This document shows, one piece after another, positions 56,801 to 64,000 of a stretch of DNA of 64,000 nucleotides. The translations under genes were made by a program, and so were the position numbers. This DNA comes from Serinus canaria (lineage: Eukaryota; Chordata; Aves; Passeriformes; Fringillidae): the NCBI RefSeq assembly GCF_022539315.1, contig NC_066343.1, positions 51,445,973-51,509,972 of the forward strand. Direction: 5' to 3'. The notes beneath the pieces were generated by a model. It was not told the DNA's origin, made no database searches, and saw nothing but the letters and a program-made list of their open reading frames with translations. Positions within the stretch are counted from its first letter, which is position 1, and each line of letters starts with the position of its first letter.

Positions 56801-59800
56801 AAGGACTGCATTTGGCTGTGTATCAACAACAGAGAAGTGGGTAAATGAGCAGAGTTTTGAGGGGTTTTTTTTCCACGTTTGTATGGAGTGGGTTGTTTAT
56901 TATTGATGTAATTAGCAGACAGAAAACATTATAGCCATTCTACATGAAATCCATTTATGGTGCTAAGAAGTAGTAAAAAAAAAAAAAATTAATTAACGTA
57001 TCTGTCAAAGAATCTCTACAAAAAAGAGAATTGTATAAAAAGATAAGGTTTGCAGCAGACATCTGTTAAATCTTATATATAACTTTCACGTGCAAGCATT
57101 GCAGCTCCAATGCTGTAAAGCACAAGACTAAAGGGAACAACTGCGCCTGCACAAACTTCTCAGGTCACTTTGCACCTGGACGGTGTGGAAGTACAGGAAA
57201 GGCACAGTGCCTGCCCAGGTTATGGTCCCTACCTCTTCCCTTCTGACTAGGAATTGTCTGCCAGTTTGTGCCAATTTATGTATTGGTTTAATAACTAAAT
57301 AAGACTTTTAGTAAAATAAGGATATCCACTGATGTGGTAGATACCAAGACATCTCCCCTTTATGCCAGGTACTATCCTTTAGGCTAGAATATCTTGGCAA
57401 AACTGGCCCTGTTTTCACTGAAGATTCATAGAGGTTCAGGTTAGTCATCCATTGAACTCCAATATAATTAAGTTCCTTTGAAAATCTCAGATTTTTCCAC
57501 TGATAGTGGAAATAGTATGCTAAACTGCAGATTTGCGTACAAGAAAATAGGTGCGAAAAAAGCTCCATTCAAGAAATCCACTCCTCCTCTGACCCAAGGG
57601 TAAGCTGAATACTTGTTCACCTGAATTAAATCAGAGCCAGCCAAACTATTAAAAAAAAAGGTCTGTATTTTTAATTATTAATCTTTATTGAGTCCTGACA
57701 GGATCCTGTTTATTGGCTCCTTAAGTCAGGTTTGCACAGAGAGACACAAGACCAAACACAGACATTCTGACTAGTGCTGCATCTGAGCTAACAGTCTCTT
57801 CACAGCCTAGAAGGAAGTGTGCTCCCAAGGCACTCAAAGTCCTGTCAGTCTGCCTTGTCAGTGCTTGTCAAGGTGGAGCCCCCCTGCCCCTAAACCCTTT
57901 GCTCCATAGACATGGATGCCAGCACTCTCCTGTGATGGCCAGCATTTGAATGTAACGTTGAGCAAGGAGACAAAGGCTTCATGAGAAGCAACAGATATTG
58001 TCAGCTTTCAGTGAAATGCTGAGGTTTGGCAGTCCTGACTGCACTTGGAGCTTCCCAGAGTAGAGCTCCCTAGAGACCTGTACTGCTGGCTCCAAGCTCA
58101 ATACAAAAAGTTACTGCAAGACTATCCCTCACATCAGCTGAAGCTCCAACACAGCTTATATCAAGTCATGCAAAATACTGCATGACTGGAGAAAGTGTAG
58201 CAGAACATTATGGATGATCTCTGGAGACCAGAATTCCTGATATATGTTTGAGAACTCTCGAACCAGGCTTATGTAGGGTAGAAGTATCAAAAGAGTCTTT
58301 AAGCAATGGAATATCATGGAGATAAAACACTCTGAGACATAAGGATCACACAATACTCTTCTTGGATTTGTTCAAACTATAGAGTTTTATGGAAAGATTT
58401 GATCATTCTACACAAGCAATTTGAACTAGTTTCAATGTATGAACTACATTTCAACACAACCTCTGTTCTGCAGGTACTTTACAAACATCATGCATTTCCC
58501 CCCTCTCTAGCCTACTGAAGCTGGGCAGAGCTTTTCACTCATTAGGACCAGTAGCATCATACAAGACTCACTCATAAAGCTCCTTTTAATGTTACCTCAT
58601 GAAGTTATTGCTGTGCTCAGGCTGCAGGTCAGGCAATGCTGCAGAAATGGCTCTAAGCCAGCAGGTGGTGGGGTCTGAGTGCACAAGCTCAGCCTGATAC
58701 CAGGATGCAGGGGAGAGGGAGTCTCTATGCCACTCCTGTCCTCTCAGAACATTGTTTTGACAAGTTAAGCAAATTTAGCACTGTGTCAAAATATCAACTA
58801 CTTACTTCAATAAAAACAGAAGCCACTTTTCTAGCTGTCTCCGTGTTTCATTGCTTTCATTTTTCACTGCAACCTTGTGTGAAAGGGCACCACATGGTCT
58901 CTGGCACTTTCCTGGAAAGTTAAACAGCTACAATTGCTCTTAATTTCATAGGACTCCTATTAGGGGTCGTGATTTATAGCAGAAAGTATTTTTAAGTGAG
59001 TTTGTTTTTGTGTCCTTTTCTGATGAAAATCAAACCACAAGGCAGGTCATAATTTCTGACAGAAACGGTAATGAGTGTACTGAACTCAGAAAATGAAATA
59101 GCCACTAGGGGACAGGAGAATTCCTACTATTATGGCCTACAATAAATAATATTTAGTGTAACACAGCGAAGAGATGTCAAACCCAAATACTTTGTTGTAT
59201 CTCTCTGGACTATGATATCTCTCATTTTGTCAGGGAGTTGCCCATCAAATTTAATTATTTGGGTGATATAGCTAAAAATTGTTAAAATTCTGCAAAAATA
59301 TGCAATAATGGATGCTACAAACCCTTACACAAATAACTTGAAAAACTAACTGCGCTTAATTTAATCAGAGACAAACTTCTTTCTCACTAACCACCTCTAG
59401 AGAAAGAGACAAATTAGTGTAAACTAATAAGTGTAAATTAAATTAGTGTGTATATTCTCAGACATGGGAGATAGAGATAGATTGCTGAAAATAAATCAAC
59501 ATTATCCAGACAGAGTGAGAATTTTTTGTGGCTTTAAATAGAATAATCTGAAGATGTTTGTAGTGAAGAGTTTTTAGAAGAGTCATTCCTCTAAACTATT
59601 CAGTTGTCTCATGCTGTTTTTATAGGAATACACAAGAGGTCATAATCTCCTGATAAAAATTTTCAGCAGGTTACCTGATTCTATGTACAGAATTGAGATT
59701 TGTTTTTATCCATAAGAGCAGAAAACCTGAAGAAGACACAGGCCCAAGAGACATGGCAGTCAGAGGATGATGTTATACTCTGAACTCTCTTTCTTCAGCT

Positions 59801-60819
59801 AATGCAAATCTGTTTGCCAGCCACTGTCCAGGCCCTTTCCTCCAGAAAAGAGGTTGGTTTGGAGCTGTTCAAGGCTCTTTCCAAAGATATGCACTGGCCA
59901 AGGTTCACATTAATTGATGAAATGTTCATTTCCCTGTAATGAATGTTTAAACAGTGGGGGCTTTGCTAATGCATTTTGCAACTGCATACTAAGATCAGTG
60001 CCAAGACAGTACCACAATCATAGTCTGAAACCAACAGACAATAAATAATCTATTGCTGCTCTTGTTATCAGATATTGGCTTGCAATCTAATAGCTTTTAC
60101 AGTTTTCCATTAGACTTCCTGGTCATTCATTTAGTCCCTGGGAAGGGGTAGTGTGCAAAATGGAGGAAGAGGGATGGTCTGGTCTGGACAGAGGGAATTT
60201 AGGGAATTTAGCTGCCCAGTCTGAGCAGGCAGCTCTTGATGAACAGAGCAGCGAGGACTCTCACCAGGCATTGTTCAAACATGTCAGCAAAGACAGTAAA
60301 TAAACACAAGGCTTTTTTGCCCACCACCAAGTTCAAGGCTAAAAGCATACCTGGTTCCTCTGAGTCACAAGAAGAATGGCTTAAATAAATTGTGATAGAA
60401 AACAACAAGAAAAGGAATATTTAGGCTTGCTTTTTGATTTGGGGGCCCTTGACCTTTGGTATTTCAAGTCCTCCTACAAAAGTGAGGAGGTTCCATACGT
60501 CTGGGGCTTAATCAGGACAGTAGTGAATGACCACTTTTGCTATCAGTTTAAATTAATGACACTGCAAAAACTCTTAAAAATTTTATAGAGTGCATACTTA
60601 TACAAAATCTGAATGAAATCTTAAGTTTTTCATGGAATATGTTAAAAAAAGATCACTTTTTCTTACAATCATAATTGTACAGTGTGAACTTAACCTTACA
60701 AGACAGATGGTAATGAGTAGGGAATCTTTGACAAAATCCTGATATGATGCTGACATTAAAGACATTTTTGAAGGCAGGGAATTGACAGGTGCAAGAACTG
60801 CAGCTCGGCTATTTTGACA

Positions 60820-61325
60820 TCAGGCTGTTGGAGTGAGTCCAGAGGAGGCCACCAAGCTGATCAGAGTGATGGACCATGTCTCTTATGAGGAAAGGCTAAA
60901 GGAATTGGAATTGTTCAGCCTGAAGAAGAGAAGGGTTTGGAGGGACTTAATTTCTGCCTTCCAGTACCTGAAGGGGTAACCTACAAGCTAGATGGAGCAG
61001 AACTTTTTACAAGAGCATGGAGTGACAGCATGGTGTGGTTTAACCCCAGCCAGCTGAAACCACTGCTCAGGACAAAGGAAAATGGCTTCAAACTGAAGAG
61101 AAAAAGGTTTAGATTAGATATTAGGAAAGAAATTCTTTACTCTGGGGGTGATAAGGCCCTGGATCAGGTTTCCCAGAGAAGTTGTGGGTGGCCCAGACCC
61201 TGGCAGTGTTCTGGCTGGATGGAGCTCTGAGCAAACCAGTCAAGTGGAAGGTGTCCATGCCCATGGCAGGGGGTGGAATTAGATAAGCTTTAAGGTGTCT
61301 TCCAATCCAAACCATTCTATGACTG
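60820..61325 (+). mobile_element. CR1 LINE 3' end containing a small LTR stub
   Basis: CR1 hallmarks: TCTTATGAGGAAAGGCTAAA, TTGTTCAGCCTGAAGAAGAG, AGGTTTAGATTAGATATTAG and the tail AACCATTCTATGACTGTGAT. About 42 extra bases at 61,029-61,070, containing TGTGGTTTAACCCCAGCCAG, interrupt the element. Confidence 0.88.
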
Positions 61326-64000
61326 TGATTTTCGTGGCCTTTCCCTTGCTCTTGTCCCAGCAGATCTCAAGTAATTTGTTATTTTTAAATCCCCCACACC
61401 TATGTGAGAGCTGCTGCTGCTGCTGCAAACTTACCATTACATGTAATAGAAGGCTTATCTCAGTGAAATGTTTGATCTCGAAAATGAAACAGATGCTGCA
61501 GCAACGGATCTTTGATGTTTTTACAGAGGCACAAAGTGACACCAAAAAAAAGGGACAAAGATTTATCTAGAAATGCTGAAAGCAAGTAACTGTTGCTAGT
61601 TTAGAGATAGGGAAGCTCTCCAACTGAGTAAAAAGTATATGGCAAAATATTGCCAAAAATTCCTTGGGTCAGTACTGTTTCTCATTCAAAGAAATTGTAT
61701 GGGCAATATTTTTTATTGTTCAAACAGCCTCCATACAACTTGCTTTCACTGCAATAAACATTCATAAAGCTGAAGTAAAATAATCCTCTTAACCAATATT
61801 TCCATCTCATAACATTTTGGAATTTTGTGTATAGTTTCCCACAAAGAGACAACGTTTCTAAATTCTCTTGTGCTTTTGAAAACCTCTAAATCATCCAGAA
61901 AATAGGCATAGGAATATTTCCTAGCTCCAAGGATATTAGGTAGCTCTAATTCACTATATTTGGAAGAGGCAATGAGAATTCAGATGTGAAGGCTGCAACA
62001 TGAACACCAAGAGCTTTTTGATACACAAAATTTAACCCTACAGACCCAGTCAGCAACTGGATACACCATAATCATGGGAGAAGGATACCAGAAGCGTGTG
62101 AGAAACGTCTAAAAGAAGTGAGGGCATAATATGTGCACTGAGGCATTGTGAGGCAAAGAACATATATGTGGGAGGTGGAATAGAGGCTGTGGCATGAAAA
62201 TGAAACCATTAGAAAACTCTGGCTATGCTCCTCCTGCTGAACACAGGACCTCAAGGTCTACCGCAACGATGAACATGTTGGGACATTGGCATCTTTCATC
62301 CTGTTTTTTCAAGATATTTATGCTAAGAGCTTTTCCTCCTAAGACAAGCAAATTCCTGGAAGATAGACTCTAGAGTAAACCTCTAATGCTTGAATAATTT
62401 TCCACATATGAACATTACTGAATTTTGAACTGTTCAGGATTAATTTACCTTCACTGTGAACATCATTATCTATAGTTAAGATGCTCTAAGTTCCTAGCAA
62501 CCAGTCTCATTTGATAAATGAAGCATCACTCCTTCGTTATGGTGCTGAAGATTTTACTACACACGTGAGTCAACCATTAAGCCTTGCTCTTAAAAAATCA
62601 ATAAAGACAATGACCATCATTGTGGTAAAAGACTCAATCCTAAATATAATGATTTTGCAAGCAAAATTCATCCTAACCCAACTTTCTTTCAAGTTAACTT
62701 TGGGGTTACCTATTTCATTTATCAACTATTTCTTTATAATAAATATAGTATGAATGACACTAGAAAAGTCTTGAAGTGTCAGAAAAGTGTTTAAATTTTT
62801 GGGTGGAATATCTCAAGATATTTTAGCCTATAAAGAGTGTTGAAAGAATATTGTTGTTTTCCTTTAGGCTTTGATTTTCTTACACAGAAGAAAACTGACA
62901 GAAAATCTCTCCCATTAACATAGGAGGTATATGTTACAGGCATATCACAATTGTTCATGCACTCCTTTTTCTGTGTTTTCCTCTGCATCAGCTTCCAAAA
63001 TTTTACTTGAAATTTCCTATCTTCTCATCTAATGTCTGAAAGCCATTCAATCTCTCAATGGAAAAGTTCTTTTTAAAAATTCATCTTTGTCTTTTACCTT
63101 CATGGCAAAACTTATATCAGGTGACCATACCAGCAAAAATTTTGTGCAGGACCCAAGAAAAAGGAAACTTTTTTTATATTTTTAAAACTCTTATCCTAAA
63201 TTTCAATCAAAAGCACAGATTCAAAATCTATTATATGATCTCTCCTACAAGACAAGGTTCGACACATCTCTAACAGCACAAAAAATCCACACTAAATTAT
63301 GGCATATTTTCTAAGCATTTCCCTTCTCAGTTTGAAGCTCACATGTGCATAAAAAATTCCACGGGGAGAGAAAAGGATTACATTAGGTTCATTTAACAGT
63401 TAACTGTACTAAAGTGTAAGCCACCAGTCCTCCCTCCTCTTTCCCCTCCCTCCTAGATCATTGACAGTCACTTTCAGCTCTTGCTATTTCAGCCCTTGTT
63501 CCAAGCTGGCTGTTAAACCCTTCCCCTGCTCCAATTGTTAGACAAGTTTGATAAGCCCATCTATTTTCTAACATAAGACTTGCACTGTGTGTCTTTATTG
63601 CATTTTTTTATTAAACAACGTATGAAACCTCCTTATGAAGAGAGTTCATTTCCCTGGAAACCTGACACAGACTCTTTAAAGGCATGTGACTCAATTTCTG
63701 CCTCTCTGCAGTTTCAAAATTAATTTTTTTAATGTACTCAAGACCTGGGTAATTATTCAATAGAGATCAGCCTGTCCCAGTGTCTAAATAATAGTTCTTG
63801 TGAGATAGTGAAAATTGCTTATTTCCAAGGACTACAAAAGCAAGGCTTCTGTTAAACATTTTACAATAATTGAGTATTATCTCTATTTCAAATGAACCTT
63901 AAGTTTTATTATTACTTACCTCTTTATGAATCTTATTCAGTTAAATTGTGATTAAAAGGTCATTGAGATCACATTGCAGGTATCCACGCTCAGCAAGCAC

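Larger units (their letters stand above)
43406..64000. other. Upstream intergenic region, distal part
   Basis: Apart from the SINE (44,825), solo LTR (45,029), LTR fragment (53,585), CR1 (60,820), an inverted duplication (48,241-48,708) and a double hairpin (54,385-54,434), I recognise nothing. The longest open frames, 145 aa at 46,405-46,842 (+) and 184 aa at 51,152-51,706 (+), resemble no family I know. In mammals the next gene on this side of FAM169A is GCNT4 (from memory); its single long coding exon is absent here. Confidence 0.5.

Overview
The window is from a vertebrate nuclear genome, almost certainly a songbird (passerine). It has long introns, one CpG island, several CR1 LINE 3' ends, a SINE built from a tRNA-Ile head and a CR1-type tail, and several LTR families typical of passerines. 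No bacterial-style operons, CRISPR arrays or functional RNA genes were found.

The only protein-coding gene I can support is FAM169A (soluble lamin-associated protein of 75 kDa, SLAP75). It lies on the minus strand from the stop codon at 2,173 to the start codon at 22,219, with a CpG-island promoter at about 36.8-37.6 kb. I rebuilt twelve coding exons by hand from splice sites, reading phase and similarity to the human protein as I remember it. Eleven exons join in frame. Exon 6 (about 15,863-16,043) carries one extra base relative to the expected frame when its strongest acceptor is used. Without that base the protein would be 670 aa, the human length as I recall it. A tandem TTAGTAG acceptor just downstream would restore the frame and give 666-667 aa. 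The intron after exon 6 has a GC donor instead of GT. The gene's 3' untranslated region fills much of the first 2.2 kb.

The introns hold retroelements: a 386-bp solo LTR with a 6-bp target duplication (4,886-5,271), an LTR-like element (8,701-9,314), a degenerate two-LTR ERVL-like provirus antisense to the gene (10,912-14,166), a CR1 3' end (about 16,880-17,375) and a 599-bp solo LTR with a 6-bp target duplication (27,906-28,504). There are also several strong perfect hairpins.

From about 37.6 kb to 64 kb I see no convincing gene. This is the flank upstream of FAM169A (GCNT4 is the neighbour there in mammals, from memory). It holds an LTR interrupted by a CR1, a second related LTR in the opposite orientation, a fragment of a third, a minus-strand CR1, the tRNA-derived SINE, a 664-bp solo LTR with a 5-bp target duplication, and a CR1 containing a tiny ERVL-LTR stub. 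I found no evidence of a new biological system. The points most worth checking are the exon 6 lesion, the GC-AG intron, and the nested and duplication-flanked retroelements.
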